From Actinoplanes subtropicus (lineage in GTDB: Bacteria > Actinomycetota > Actinomycetes > Mycobacteriales > Micromonosporaceae): 64,000 nt of DNA. The notes under the pieces were generated by a model. That model was given only the letters and a program-made list of their open reading frames with translations, had not been told where the DNA came from and did no database searches. Shown one piece after another: positions 8,872-16,921 of the stretch. How positions within the stretch are numbered: the stretch's first letter is position 1; each line of letters opens with the position of its first letter. The stretch covers positions 62,001-126,000 of the forward strand of contig NZ_JOJL01000036.1 of the NCBI RefSeq assembly GCF_000721705.1. The letters are read 5' to 3'. The translations under genes and the position numbers were made by a program.

Positions 8872-9536
8872 CCTCCACCGGAGCCCTCGTGGCCCGAGAA
8901 TTGGTCCGCAGCGGCCACCTGGTACGGAGCATGCGCCTCGCGCCGTACGTCACGAGTGTTGCCGCGGTGGCGGCGTACCTGGTGGCCCGCCTCGGCGACA
9001 CGCGCGATGCCGTCGGTGACCTGCGCGTCCTGGCTCTGCTGCTGGCCCTGGGCTGCGGCTACGCGCTCGACGACAGCGCCGCGGCGACGTTGCAGGCCAG
9101 CCCGTACGGCCTGGCGCGCCGGCTGGGGCTGCGGATCGGCTGTGCCGCGGCGCTCGTGGTGCCGGTGTGGGCGGCGGTGCTCGCGATCTATCTGCCCTCG
9201 GCTCCGGCGGCCGACCGGTGGAGCCTCGGCCTCGGCCTCACCACCGAGCCGGCCGCCGCGGTCGCCGTGCTGTGGGCGGTGGCCGCGTGGGCCCGTCGCC
9301 AGGGATTCGACGAGCCCGGCATCATCACCACGCCCGTGCTGCTGGCGTCGCTGTTGCTGGCCGCGTCGATTCCCCGGCTGCCGATGCTGGTCGGTCCCGG
9401 GCGGGAGTGGACGCCCGCTCACCTGCGCTGGTCGGGCATCGCGGTCGCCGCGACCTGTGCGCTCGTGGCCGCGATGCGGGATCCGGCGGCGCGGCTGGGC
9501 TCCTGGGGGCCGATATTCCGGCGTACGAAATCGTGA
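8868..9536 (+). CDS. ABC exporter membrane subunit (second permease)
   Basis: 222 residues and about five to six hydrophobic helices, including YVTSVAAVAAYLVARL, LALLLALGCGYALDD and CAAALVVPVWAAVLAIYL. It is the last gene of the sigma/anti-sigma/ABC operon and starts at an ATG overlapping the previous TGA. The first permease begins with the same kind of RE-x(R/V) helix, suggesting a heterodimeric exporter. Followed by a 59-bp gap holding a parS-like site. Confidence 0.78.
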   Translation: MTSTGALVARELVRSGHLVRSMRLAPYVTSVAAVAAYLVARLGDTRDAVGDLRVLALLLALGCGYALDDSAAATLQASPYGLARRLGLRIGCAAALVVPVWAAVLAIYLPSAPAADRWSLGLGLTTEPAAAVAVLWAVAAWARRQGFDEPGIITTPVLLASLLLAASIPRLPMLVGPGREWTPAHLRWSGIAVAATCALVAAMRDPAARLGSWGPIFRRTKS

Positions 9537-9546
9537 TTTGTCCCTT

Positions 9547-9562
9547 TGTTCCACGTGAAACG
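9547..9562. promoter_or_regulatory. parS-like ParB-binding site candidate
   Basis: The sequence TGTTCCACGTGAAACG matches the ParB site TGTTTCACGTGAAACA at 14 of 16 positions and its 14-bp core at 13 of 14. It lies in the short gap between the exporter operon and the hydrolase gene, where parS sites are tolerated. ParB binding is inferred from known consensus only. Confidence 0.55.
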
Positions 9563-9595
9563 CCCTCTTGCGTCGCGGCCGAGGCGCACCCCAGG

Positions 9596-10474
9596 ATGGG
9601 GGACGTGACCGAGGTGCGTGCCAACGGAATCGACATCTGCTACGAGACCGCCGGCGACCCGGCCGACCCGCCCCTGCTGCTGATCATGGGGCTGGGCGCG
9701 CAGCTGATCGACTGGCCGGCCGGCTTCGTCGAGCAGCTCGCGGCCCGCGGCTTCCACGTGATCTCGTTCGACAACCGGGACTCCGGCATGTCGACCGTGC
9801 TGGACGACCTCGGCCTGCCCGACGTGCCCGGGATCGTCGCCGGCGACCCGTCCACGGTCGCCTACCTGCTCTCCGACCTGGCCGCCGACGCCGCCGCGCT
9901 GCTCAAGGCGCTCGGTGTCGACCGGGCCCACGTCGTCGGCGCCTCGATGGGCGGCATGATCGCCCAGCAGCTCACCCTCGACCACCCCGACGTGGTGCTC
10001 AGCCTCGCCTCGATCATGTCGACCACCGGCGCCCGCGGGGTGGGCCGGCCGCTGCCGCACGCGCAGGCCGTGCTGATGCGCCCGCCGGCGGCCGACCGCG
10101 CCGAGGCGATCGCGTACGGCGTGGACACGGCCCGGGTGATCGGTTCCCCGGCCTACCCGACCCCGCGGGCCGACATCGAGCGGCGCGTCTCGGCCAAGTT
10201 CGATCGCGGCTACCGGCCGGCCGGCACCCTCCGCCAGTACGCGGCGATCATCGCGTCGCCCGACCGCACCGACGGCCTGCGCGACGTGGCCGTCCCGACC
10301 GTGGTGATCCACGGCGAGGACGACCCGCTGGTCCCGATGTCCGGCGGCCAGGCCACCGCCGAGGCGATCCCGGGCGCCGAGCTGCTGCTGATCCCCGGCA
10401 TGGGCCACGACCTGCCGGTCGAGCTCTGGCCCCCGATCGTCGACGCGATCGTAGCGAACGCCACGCGGCGCTGA
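9596..10474 (+). CDS. Alpha/beta-hydrolase fold esterase/hydrolase
   Basis: 292 residues. The oxyanion region LLLIMGLGAQ, the nucleophile elbow GASMGGMIAQQ (serine near residue 123), the acid in HGEDDPLVP and the histidine in GMGHDLP complete a Ser-Asp-His triad. This subgroup (TAP/haloperoxidase-like hydrolases, proteins starting around VRANGIDICYE) acts on unknown esters or lactones. ATG 9596 is used; a GTG nine bases downstream with GGGGGA directly before it is an alternative. Confidence 0.85.
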   Translation: MGDVTEVRANGIDICYETAGDPADPPLLLIMGLGAQLIDWPAGFVEQLAARGFHVISFDNRDSGMSTVLDDLGLPDVPGIVAGDPSTVAYLLSDLAADAAALLKALGVDRAHVVGASMGGMIAQQLTLDHPDVVLSLASIMSTTGARGVGRPLPHAQAVLMRPPAADRAEAIAYGVDTARVIGSPAYPTPRADIERRVSAKFDRGYRPAGTLRQYAAIIASPDRTDGLRDVAVPTVVIHGEDDPLVPMSGGQATAEAIPGAELLLIPGMGHDLPVELWPPIVDAIVANATRR

Positions 10475-10493
10475 CGGCCTCCAGGGTTTATTG

Positions 10494-10507
10494 TTTGCCA
10501 CAGCAAA
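10494..10507. promoter_or_regulatory. Inverted repeat upstream of the FMN reductase gene
   Basis: TTTGC and GCAAA are separated by CACA, in an AT-rich stretch (TTTATTGTTTGCC) that contrasts with the GC-rich surroundings, about 30 bp before the reductase start. It may be a regulator-binding site overlapping a promoter. No regulator can be assigned. Confidence 0.35.
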
Positions 10508-10535
10508 TACCCGCTGAGGAGAATGGACCCGCCCT

Positions 10536-11102
10536 GTGAGTGACCTGAATCTGCTGGTAGTCGTCGCGAGCACCCGCCCCGGCCGGGTCGGCCTGCCGGT
10601 GTCGCGGTGGTTCGCCGACGCCGCGAAGGCGCACGGCGGCTTCCGGGTGACCGTCGCGGACCTGGCCGAGGAGAACCTGCCGCTGCTCGACGAGCCGCAC
10701 CACCCCCGGCTCGGCCGCTACGAGCACGACCACACCCGGCGGTGGAGCGAGAAGGTCGGCGCCGCCGACGCGATCGTCTTCGTGATCCCGGAGTACAACT
10801 ACTCGCTGGGCGCGGCCACCAAGAACGCGATCGATTACCTGCACCACGAGTGGCGCTACAAGGCGGCCAGCGTGGTCAGCTACGGCGGCGTGTCGGCCGG
10901 CACCCGCTCGGCGATGGCGCTGCACGCGGCCGTCTACGCGCTCAACCTGTTCACGATCGCTCAGCAGGTGAACATCCCGTTCGTCGCGAACCACCTCGCC
11001 GACGGCCACTTCGAGCCGTCGGAGACCACCGAGGCCGCGGCGAAGGTGATGCTCGACGAGTTGCACCGGGTCGCCCAGGCATTGAAGCCGCTGCGCGCCT
11101 GA
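10536..11102 (+). CDS. NAD(P)H-dependent FMN reductase (flavodoxin-like fold)
   Basis: 188 residues. The phosphate-binding loop ASTRPGRVGLPVSRW follows the first strand, and IPEYNYSLGAATKNAIDYL is the conserved isoalloxazine-contact region of the NADPH-dependent FMN reductase family. It should reduce FMN, quinones or azo compounds in the cytoplasm. GTG start at 10536; the nearest purine-rich stretch (GAGGAGAA) is rather far, about 15 bp upstream, so initiation may be weak. Monocistronic, between the hydrolase and the P1 peptidase. Confidence 0.87.
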   Translation: MSDLNLLVVVASTRPGRVGLPVSRWFADAAKAHGGFRVTVADLAEENLPLLDEPHHPRLGRYEHDHTRRWSEKVGAADAIVFVIPEYNYSLGAATKNAIDYLHHEWRYKAASVVSYGGVSAGTRSAMALHAAVYALNLFTIAQQVNIPFVANHLADGHFEPSETTEAAAKVMLDELHRVAQALKPLRA

Positions 11103-11130
11103 CGCCCCCGGGTCGTAGTTGGATGGGGTG

Positions 11131-11985
11131 GTGACCAGACCCCAACTGCTTTCCGCGTACGCCGGGCACTGGACCGGAGCCGGTACCGGCGTGACCGTCA
11201 TCGTGCCGCCGGCGGGCACCGTCGGCTCCGGCGAGGTGCGCGGGGGAGCGCCGGCGACCCGCGAGTTCGAGTTGCTCGCGCCGACGCGAACGGTGGCGAC
11301 CGTTTCCGCGGTCGTGCTCTCCGGCGGGTCGGCCTTCGGGCTCGCCGCGAGCGACGGTGTGATGAACGGTTTGCGGCAGCGGGGCAGCGGCTTCGCGACG
11401 CCGCTCGGACCGGTTCCGATCGTTGTGGGCATGTCGATCTTCGATGCCTCGGTGGCCGGCGCGCCGCCGGACCGCGCGGCCGGGGAGCAGGCGCTGGCGG
11501 CGGCGTTCCGCGGCGACCCGTTCGAGGCCGGGGCGATCGGGGCGGGCGCCGGCGCGACCACCGGCAAGTGGCGGCAGCGGCTCGATCCCGGTGGGCTTGG
11601 CGTGGCGCGCGGGTCCGTCGGTGCGGCGTCGGTGGTGGCGATCGTCGTGGTGAACGCCTGGGGCGACGTGCTCGGGCCGGACGGCCGCCCGGTGTTCGAC
11701 GGCTCCTCGCCCGCGCCCGCCCCGGAGAGTCCGTTCGGCCTGAACACGACCGTCGGTGTCCTGCTGACCGACGCGCGGCTCGACAAGAACGACTGCTTCC
11801 TGCTCGCGCAGAGCGGCCACACCGGTTACGCCCGCGCCATCCACCCCGCGCACTCCCGCTACGACGGCGACGCGGTGGTCGCCCTGGCCACCGGCGAGGT
11901 CGCCGACGCCGGCCTGGACCTGCTGCGGGCGGTCGCCGCCGACACCATGGCGGCGGCGATCAGAGACGCCATATCTCACGCGTGA
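11131..11985 (+). CDS. P1-family aminopeptidase/esterase (DmpA-type N-terminal nucleophile hydrolase)
   Basis: 284 residues. The family hallmarks are GSGEVRGGAPATREF near the N-terminus, VLSGGSAFGLAASDGV, and the autoprocessing site FGLNTTVGVLLTDARLDK, where cleavage before the threonine would create the catalytic N-terminal residue of the small subunit. DmpA relatives cleave N-terminal D- or beta-amino acids. I use GTG 11131; TTG 11119 and GTG 11128 are also in frame. A palindrome follows the stop codon, in the promoter region of the ArsR gene. Confidence 0.85.
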   Translation: MTRPQLLSAYAGHWTGAGTGVTVIVPPAGTVGSGEVRGGAPATREFELLAPTRTVATVSAVVLSGGSAFGLAASDGVMNGLRQRGSGFATPLGPVPIVVGMSIFDASVAGAPPDRAAGEQALAAAFRGDPFEAGAIGAGAGATTGKWRQRLDPGGLGVARGSVGAASVVAIVVVNAWGDVLGPDGRPVFDGSSPAPAPESPFGLNTTVGVLLTDARLDKNDCFLLAQSGHTGYARAIHPAHSRYDGDAVVALATGEVADAGLDLLRAVAADTMAAAIRDAISHA

Positions 11986-11995
11986 CTTATATAAG
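11986..11995. promoter_or_regulatory. Perfect 10-bp palindrome before the ArsR gene
   Basis: CTTATATAAG is a perfect palindrome 23 bp before the ATG at 12019 in an otherwise GC-rich region. ArsR-family repressors often bind such AT-rich dyads in their own promoters, so autoregulation is plausible. The binding itself is inference. Confidence 0.4.
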
Positions 11996-12018
11996 CCAAA
12001 CCTGATAGCGTACGGGTC

Positions 12019-12369
12019 ATGCACGCGTTCGACGTGCTCGGCGACCCGGTCCGCCGCCGCATCCTGGAGCTGCTCGCCGACGGTGAGCGCTCCTCGGGCG
12101 AGGTCACCGAGGTCATCCGGGCCGAGTTCGGCATCTCTCAGCCGGCCGTCTCGCAGCACCTGAAGGTGTTGCGGGACAACGGCTTCGCCACCGTCCGCCC
12201 GGACGGCGCCCGCCGGCTGTACGCGGTGGACGACACCGCGCTGCGCGAGGCCGACGAGTGGCTCGGCCGGTTCCGCCGCTTCTGGGCGCCGCGGCTGGCC
12301 GCGATGGCCACCGAGGTCGCCCGCGGGAAAAGACAACGCCGTCTCCACGACGAGGGGAACTCTCGATGA
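12019..12369 (+). CDS. ArsR-family winged-helix transcriptional repressor
   Basis: 116 residues. It starts at FDVLGDPVRRRILELL; the recognition helix is FGISQPAVSQHLKVLRDNGFATVR and the wing contains GARRLYAVD. No cysteine metal-binding motif is present, so it belongs to the non-metal ArsR subgroup that partners SRPBCC proteins. Its TGA overlaps the ATG of the SRPBCC gene. Confidence 0.92.
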   Translation: MHAFDVLGDPVRRRILELLADGERSSGEVTEVIRAEFGISQPAVSQHLKVLRDNGFATVRPDGARRLYAVDDTALREADEWLGRFRRFWAPRLAAMATEVARGKRQRRLHDEGNSR

Positions 12370-12998
12370 TCGACGTCCGGCAGCAGATCAGTAACGTGCG
12401 GCGCACGCTCGGCCACCGCGCGCTGGAGGCCGGCGAGGCCCGGGTCTCCACCATCAGCCAGGTGTACGACACCGACATCGACGACCTTTGGGAGGTCGTG
12501 ACCAGTCCCGATCGGATCGCCCGCTGGTTCCTGCCGGTGAGCGGGGAGCTGAAGGAGGGCGGCCACTACCAGCTCGAGGGCAACGCCGGCGGCACGGTGA
12601 CCCGGTGCGACAAACCGCACGGCTACGCCGCCACCTGGGAGTACGGGAAGGAGGTCAGCTGGATCGAGGTGCGGCTGACGCCCGAGGCCGGTGGCACGCG
12701 GTTCGAGCTCGAGCACGTCGCGCACGTCAAGGACGAGTGGTGGACGCAGTTCGGGCCGACCGCGACCGGTCTGGGCTGGGATTCCGGGCTGTACGGGCTG
12801 GCCAGGCACCTGGACGACCCGGCCGCCCGGCGGCCCGGCCCCGAGGAGTTGATGGCCTGGGTCGGCTCGGACGAGGGCAAGCTGTTCTATCGGCTGGCGG
12901 CGGACGCGTGGAAGGACGTCGCGATCGCGGACGGCGAGGACCCGGTGGCGGCCGCCGCGCAGGCCGATCGCGGGTACGCCGCCTACACCGGGGGCTGA
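12366..12998 (+). CDS. SRPBCC (AHSA1/START-like) domain protein
   Basis: 210 residues with the Bet v1/AHSA1 cavity fold: VYDTDIDDLWEVVTSPDRIARWF, the long strand EGGHYQLEGNAGG, then WEYGKEVSWIEVRLTPEAGGTRFELEH and a C-terminal helix. Such proteins bind hydrophobic ligands and are very often encoded directly after an ArsR regulator, as here (four-base overlap), suggesting ligand-responsive regulation of the pair. Ligand unknown. Confidence 0.87.
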   Translation: MIDVRQQISNVRRTLGHRALEAGEARVSTISQVYDTDIDDLWEVVTSPDRIARWFLPVSGELKEGGHYQLEGNAGGTVTRCDKPHGYAATWEYGKEVSWIEVRLTPEAGGTRFELEHVAHVKDEWWTQFGPTATGLGWDSGLYGLARHLDDPAARRPGPEELMAWVGSDEGKLFYRLAADAWKDVAIADGEDPVAAAAQADRGYAAYTGG

Positions 12999-13062
12999 CA
13001 GTCCCAGGCCGCGCGGGGGTGGCGCCACCATGTCAGCGGCGCCGCCCCCGGCGGCCGGCGGG

Positions 13063-13521
13063 TCAGCGGCTCCAAACCACTGCGGAGGGCGCGGACGCGG
13101 TCAGTTCGACGTCGCCGGTCCAGTTCAGCTGCGACGGGCCCGGCAGGTAGTCCGATCCGAGCAGGAAGCCGCGGCCGAGCTGGGTCACGTCGACCGGCGC
13201 GCCGGTGTCGGTGCCGACCACGACGCGGTGCACGCTGACCGCGGCGATGTCGTCGAGCGTGCTGCCGGCCGGGAGCTCGACGGTAGTGGCGGCCGGGATG
13301 TCCCGCTGGATCGACCAGGTCGGATCGACGTGGTTCGACAGGTAGACGGTGTCGCCGCCGGTGAGCCGCACGCCGAGCGTGACGCCGACCCAGGAGCTGC
13401 CGGAGTTCTCGCCCCGGGTGGTCTTCCGCGCGGTGAAGACGGTGGTCGCCCCGGCGTTGTTCGGCGACTCGCCCGGGCGCCCCTTAAAGGCTGAAAAAAC
13501 GGGTATATCGCGCGGCAGCCG
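13063..13521 (-). pseudogene. Apparent 3' remnant of a secreted or enzyme-coding gene
   Basis: The minus frame is open from 13521 (after a TAG at 13522-13524) to a TGA at 13063-13065. It encodes well-formed residues such as NNAGATTVFTARKTTRGEN and GVRLTGGDTVYLSNHVDPTW, all strand-rich and with normal high-GC third positions. No ATG/GTG/TTG occurs until GTG 13371, which sits in the middle of the coding-like stretch, and base composition changes abruptly to AT-rich near 13490. I interpret this as a gene that lost its 5' end. A 102-residue protein from GTG 13371 is the alternative. Family not recognised. Confidence 0.5.
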
Positions 13522-13562
13522 CTAGCTTTGCGGTGCTGATCTTCGGTGCGGGGGTGATGGTG

Positions 13563-14150
13563 ATGCGGTCTTGGCGGCAGGGTCTGATGGCGTCGGTCGT
13601 GGCGGGCGTGGCGACCGGAGGCATCGCGGCGGGGCCGGCGGCGGCGGAGCGGGGCGATCTGGTCCAGCTCGGCGTACAGCTGGTCAACCTGAACAGTCGC
13701 AAGTGCCTCACGGTCACCGCGGCCGGGCTCGATGACAATGCGATCGTCATCCAGAAGGACTGCACCCGGGAGGCGGCGGCCCGCTGGCGCTTCGTGCGCG
13801 CTCCGGCGACCGGGCTGTTCCTGATCGAAAATGTCAACAGCGGCAAGTGCCTGGGCATCGTCGGCGGCAGCCTCGAGGACAACGGGTTCGCGGTGCAGAT
13901 GGCCTGCGACGGCGATCCGTCCCGGCAGTGGCAGGTTCGCCGGCAGGGCGGCACCCTGCTGCCGGTGCCGGCCGGTCCGGCGCTGCTCGAGAACGCGCAC
14001 AGCCACCGCTGCCTGACCATCGCCGGCGGCAGCAACGCCGAGAACGGGGTGGCGGTGCAGTACGCCTGCGACACGGAGGCGTCGCGCCGGTGGGAGTTGC
14101 GGCTCGTGGCCGGGCCCGCGCCGGCGGAGCGGTATCGTCCGTCGGCATGA
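13563..14150 (+). CDS. Secreted ricin-B-type beta-trefoil lectin
   Basis: 195 residues. A signal peptide (RSWRQGL, a hydrophobic Ala/Val/Gly core, then AGPAAA) precedes a beta-trefoil made of three repeats: NSRKCLTV...W, NSGKCLGI...W and HSHRCLTI...W. Each repeat has the conserved N/H-S-x-x-C-L start and a terminal tryptophan of the QxW class, and each contains a paired cysteine. No catalytic domain is attached, so it is a free-standing carbohydrate-binding protein, possibly for plant or fungal galactose/xylose polymers. ATG 13563 is preferred for spacing to the GGGGG run; ATG 13557 is two codons earlier. Stop overlaps the next gene by four bases. Confidence 0.85.
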   Translation: MRSWRQGLMASVVAGVATGGIAAGPAAAERGDLVQLGVQLVNLNSRKCLTVTAAGLDDNAIVIQKDCTREAAARWRFVRAPATGLFLIENVNSGKCLGIVGGSLEDNGFAVQMACDGDPSRQWQVRRQGGTLLPVPAGPALLENAHSHRCLTIAGGSNAENGVAVQYACDTEASRRWELRLVAGPAPAERYRPSA

Positions 14151-14974
14151 GGATGCTGATCACCGGCGTCAGCGGTCATCTCGGCGGTACCACCGCCCGG
14201 CGTGCGGCCACGGCCGGCTGGGAAGTGGTGGGCACCTACTTCAGCAATCCGGCCGATCCGGGGGAGTGGCTCGACGTCCGCGATCGATCGGCGGTCGACG
14301 ACCTCGTCCGGCGCGCCGAGCCGGATGTCGTCGTGCACACGGCGGCCGGTCGCGAGGAGTGGCCGCTGATCGCGGACGGCTCCGCCTACGTCGCGCTGGC
14401 GGCGGCCCGGGTCGGTGCCCGGCTCGTGCACGTCTCGACCGAGGCGGTCTTCTCCGGCCGGGACGGGTCGTACGACGAGGAGGCACTGCCGGATCCGATC
14501 TATCGGTACGGCGCTGCCAAGGCCGCGGCCGAGACGGCCGTCCGGGCGATCGATCCGGCGGCGGCCGTGGTGCGTACCTCGCTCATCCTCGGGCACGGGC
14601 GGGGCGCCCAGGAGAAGCTGACCCACGACCTCGCCGCCGGGCGGGTCCGGGGACTGCTCTTCACCGATCAGATCCGTAAGCCGATCCACGTCGACGACCT
14701 GGCCGACGCGCTGATCGAGCTGGCCGGCAACGGCTACGCGGGCGTGCTCAACGTCGCGGGATCGGATGCGATCAGTCGGTACGAGCTGGGCCGCCTGATC
14801 GCCGAGCGGGACGGGATCGGTCCCGGGCGGATCCCGCACGGACCGATCCCGGCCGGTCTCGCCCTCCCGGCCGACATCCGCCTGACCATCGACAAGGCGG
14901 CGCGTCTGCTTCGTACGCGCCTGCGCGGGTGCCGTGAGTTCGTTCCCCAGGACACGGCGCCGGCCTTCGGCTGA
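14147..14974 (+). CDS. RmlD-like dTDP-4-dehydrorhamnose reductase / NAD-dependent epimerase family (extended SDR)
   Basis: 275 residues. The Rossmann motif is MLITGVSGHLGGTTAR. The catalytic tyrosine-lysine lies in YRYGAAKAAAE, with the upstream serine in VHVSTEAVF. The pattern ADPDVVVHTAA-like followed by STEAVFSG and YRYGAAKAAAE is typical of RmlD. A classical RmlD acts with RmlABC, none of which is nearby, so the substrate may be another sugar nucleotide. It overlaps the lectin gene by four bases (ATGA), an unusual coupling of a cytoplasmic reductase to a secreted lectin. Confidence 0.82.
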   Translation: MRMLITGVSGHLGGTTARRAATAGWEVVGTYFSNPADPGEWLDVRDRSAVDDLVRRAEPDVVVHTAAGREEWPLIADGSAYVALAAARVGARLVHVSTEAVFSGRDGSYDEEALPDPIYRYGAAKAAAETAVRAIDPAAAVVRTSLILGHGRGAQEKLTHDLAAGRVRGLLFTDQIRKPIHVDDLADALIELAGNGYAGVLNVAGSDAISRYELGRLIAERDGIGPGRIPHGPIPAGLALPADIRLTIDKAARLLRTRLRGCREFVPQDTAPAFG

Positions 14975-15028
14975 CCGGCATCCGGAGGCGATCGCTTTCG
15001 ATCGGGTCGCCGCGGCGGACCTGTGCTG

Positions 15029-15100
15029 GATCTGCCGTGTTCGCCGATGGTGGACGCACCCGGGTGCCGGAAGGATCGGTCATGGCGGCGAACACAGATC
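15029..15100. repeat. Long-range inverted repeat with a 3-base bulge
   Basis: GATCTGCCGTGTTCGCCG (15029-15046) pairs with CGGCGAACACAGATC (15086-15100) over 15 bp if three bases bulge out; the 39-nt spacer is unpaired. It sits in the 290-bp region between the reductase and the metallopeptidase, in which I see no gene. It could be a terminator, a regulatory hairpin or a decayed mobile repeat. Confidence 0.45.
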
Positions 15101-15264
15101 GGGAGCAGGCAATCGGGACGCGGGGGACACGGCCGGACAATTGGTGATCTTTGTCGGCCACGCGTCACCGAGGTCGATCGACTCGGTGCTCCGCCACGAA
15201 CGCGAAGCTGCTTAGATCACCCGCACGGCCGCGCCGGACCGGGCCGTGTAGCGGAGGAGACAGC

Positions 15265-16921
15265 ATGCACGAGGGGCCCGATCTCTCGACCACACCACCA
15301 GTGCCACCCCAGCGGGTCCCCACGCACGACACCTTGCCGGCCGCCCGGCCGGAGTCCGGCCCGGGTGAGGAGGCCGTTGCCCCCGGGCCGGACGAGGCCG
15401 ACGCGATCGAATCTGAGCCGGTCGGGTCAGAGCCGGTCGGGTCAGAGCCGGTCGGGTCAGAGCCGGTCGGGTCAGAGCCGGTCGGGTCAGAGCCGGTCGG
15501 GTCAGAGCACCGCTTCCGAGGAGGTCATCGCGGCGGAGGCGGCGCTCGACGTCGGTGAAGCCGGTGCGGTGGCGACCGCGGCGGGCGCCCCGGTGCCGGC
15601 CGCGCCGACCGGTGAGCTCGCGATCGGCACGGTGCCCAAGGCCAGGTGGCGGGTGCGGGCGCTGCTGGCCGGCGGCGCGGCTGTCGCCGTACTCGCGGCG
15701 GGGTTCGTCGATCTGCAACCCGGTTCCTCGCCGGAAGCCGCGGCACAGGCCGCGCCCAGCGATCGGCCGGCGCCCTCCCCGTCGGCAACGCCGGCGACGC
15801 CCTACGACGAGGCGGTCGCCGCGCTGGACGCGCAGACCGCCGCGCTCGTGAACGGTGACGAGAACGGCTGGCTCGCCGCGGTCGGTCCCAAGCTCAAGGC
15901 CAGGTACCGATCGGTTTTCCGGAACCTGCGCGGGCTCGGGGTGAGCGGTTTGCACTACGAGCCGGGCGCCGGCCAGCCGGTCAAGGGCGACGCCACGGCG
16001 GTCGCGATCACGGCCGATCTCGTCTACTGCTTCACCGCCGACATGTGCCCGGAGCACCCGGCGAGCAAGTGGGAAAGGAGTCCCCGGATCGCGCAGAAAC
16101 TGACACTCGAGCCGGTCGGCGGAGCGTATGTGATCACGTCGGTCGGGGCGGCGTCGCAGCCGGACCCGCACCAGCCGACCCCCTGGGAGAGCGGGGACCT
16201 CACCTTCGCGCAGGGCAAGCGGGTGGTGGTCGCGGCCGGCGCGGGCGAGGAGAAGTACCTCAGGACGGTGTTGCCGGTGGCCGAGCGCGCGGCGGCCGTC
16301 GCCGATCGGTACGCCGCCCTGAACGGCACCGCGCAGAAGCGCTACCGCATCTTCCTGGCCTCGGAGAAGCAGTGGAACACGTGGTACGGCGGCGAGAACG
16401 ACAAGTGGGCGATCGGTTTGGCGATGCCGCTCAACAAGCGCGGCATCGATGTGATCCTGCGGATGGCCGACATGGACGACGCGCTGACCCTCGCCACGAC
16501 CGTGCAGCACGAGTTGGGGCACGTCGTCACGCTGACCGGAGCGTTCGAGCCCGACGCGGGTGAGGACACCTGGCTCAGCGAGGGCATCGCCGAGTACATC
16601 GGCTGGAAGCCCCGGTCGGCGGCGCAGAGCCTGCGCCGCTTCAGCGTCCGCTGGCAGCTCAACCGATCGGCGATGAAGTCGATGGTGCCGGCCGAGCCGG
16701 GCGCGAAGGCACCGGCCCGGGCCGGCGACGCGTTCTACGGCCTGAGCCACCTCGCGGTCGACTGCATGGCGCACCAGTACGGCGAGACGAAACTGTTCAA
16801 GTTCGTTCGCTCGGTGCTCACCGACGGCGACGAGCTGGATCAGGCCGCGCTGGACGCGTACGGGGTGCCGTTCAGGACCGTCGACAAGACCTGCATGGCC
16901 TGGATCAGGAAGCAGGTCTGA
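15265..16921 (+). CDS. Membrane-anchored gluzincin-type zinc metallopeptidase, apparently frameshifted
   Basis: ATG 15265 with GGAGGAGA upstream opens a proline/acid-rich cytoplasmic N-terminus, running into a 15-bp repeat array (VGSEP x6). After the array the similarity continues one frame later (TASEEVIAAEAALDVGEAG ...), so one base, probably the C near 15508, is extra or two are missing. The downstream frame has a transmembrane helix (ALLAGGAAVAVLAAGF), an NTF2-like region, and a peptidase domain with HELGH (zinc histidines and catalytic glutamate) and the third-ligand glutamate in WLSEGIAEYIGW. It ends at 16921, overlapping the convergent aminotransferase gene by 17 bp. Whether the shift is real, programmed or a sequence error is unresolved. 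Confidence 0.72.
15421..15508. repeat. 15-bp tandem repeat, about 5.9 copies, inside the metallopeptidase gene
   Basis: Unit GTCGGGTCAGAGCCG repeats perfectly five times from 15421 and a sixth time partially. In the upstream frame it encodes VGSEP pentapeptides, in the downstream frame SGQSR-type residues; both frames are open through the array. Copy-number change would not alter frame because the unit is five codons. Confidence 0.92.
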
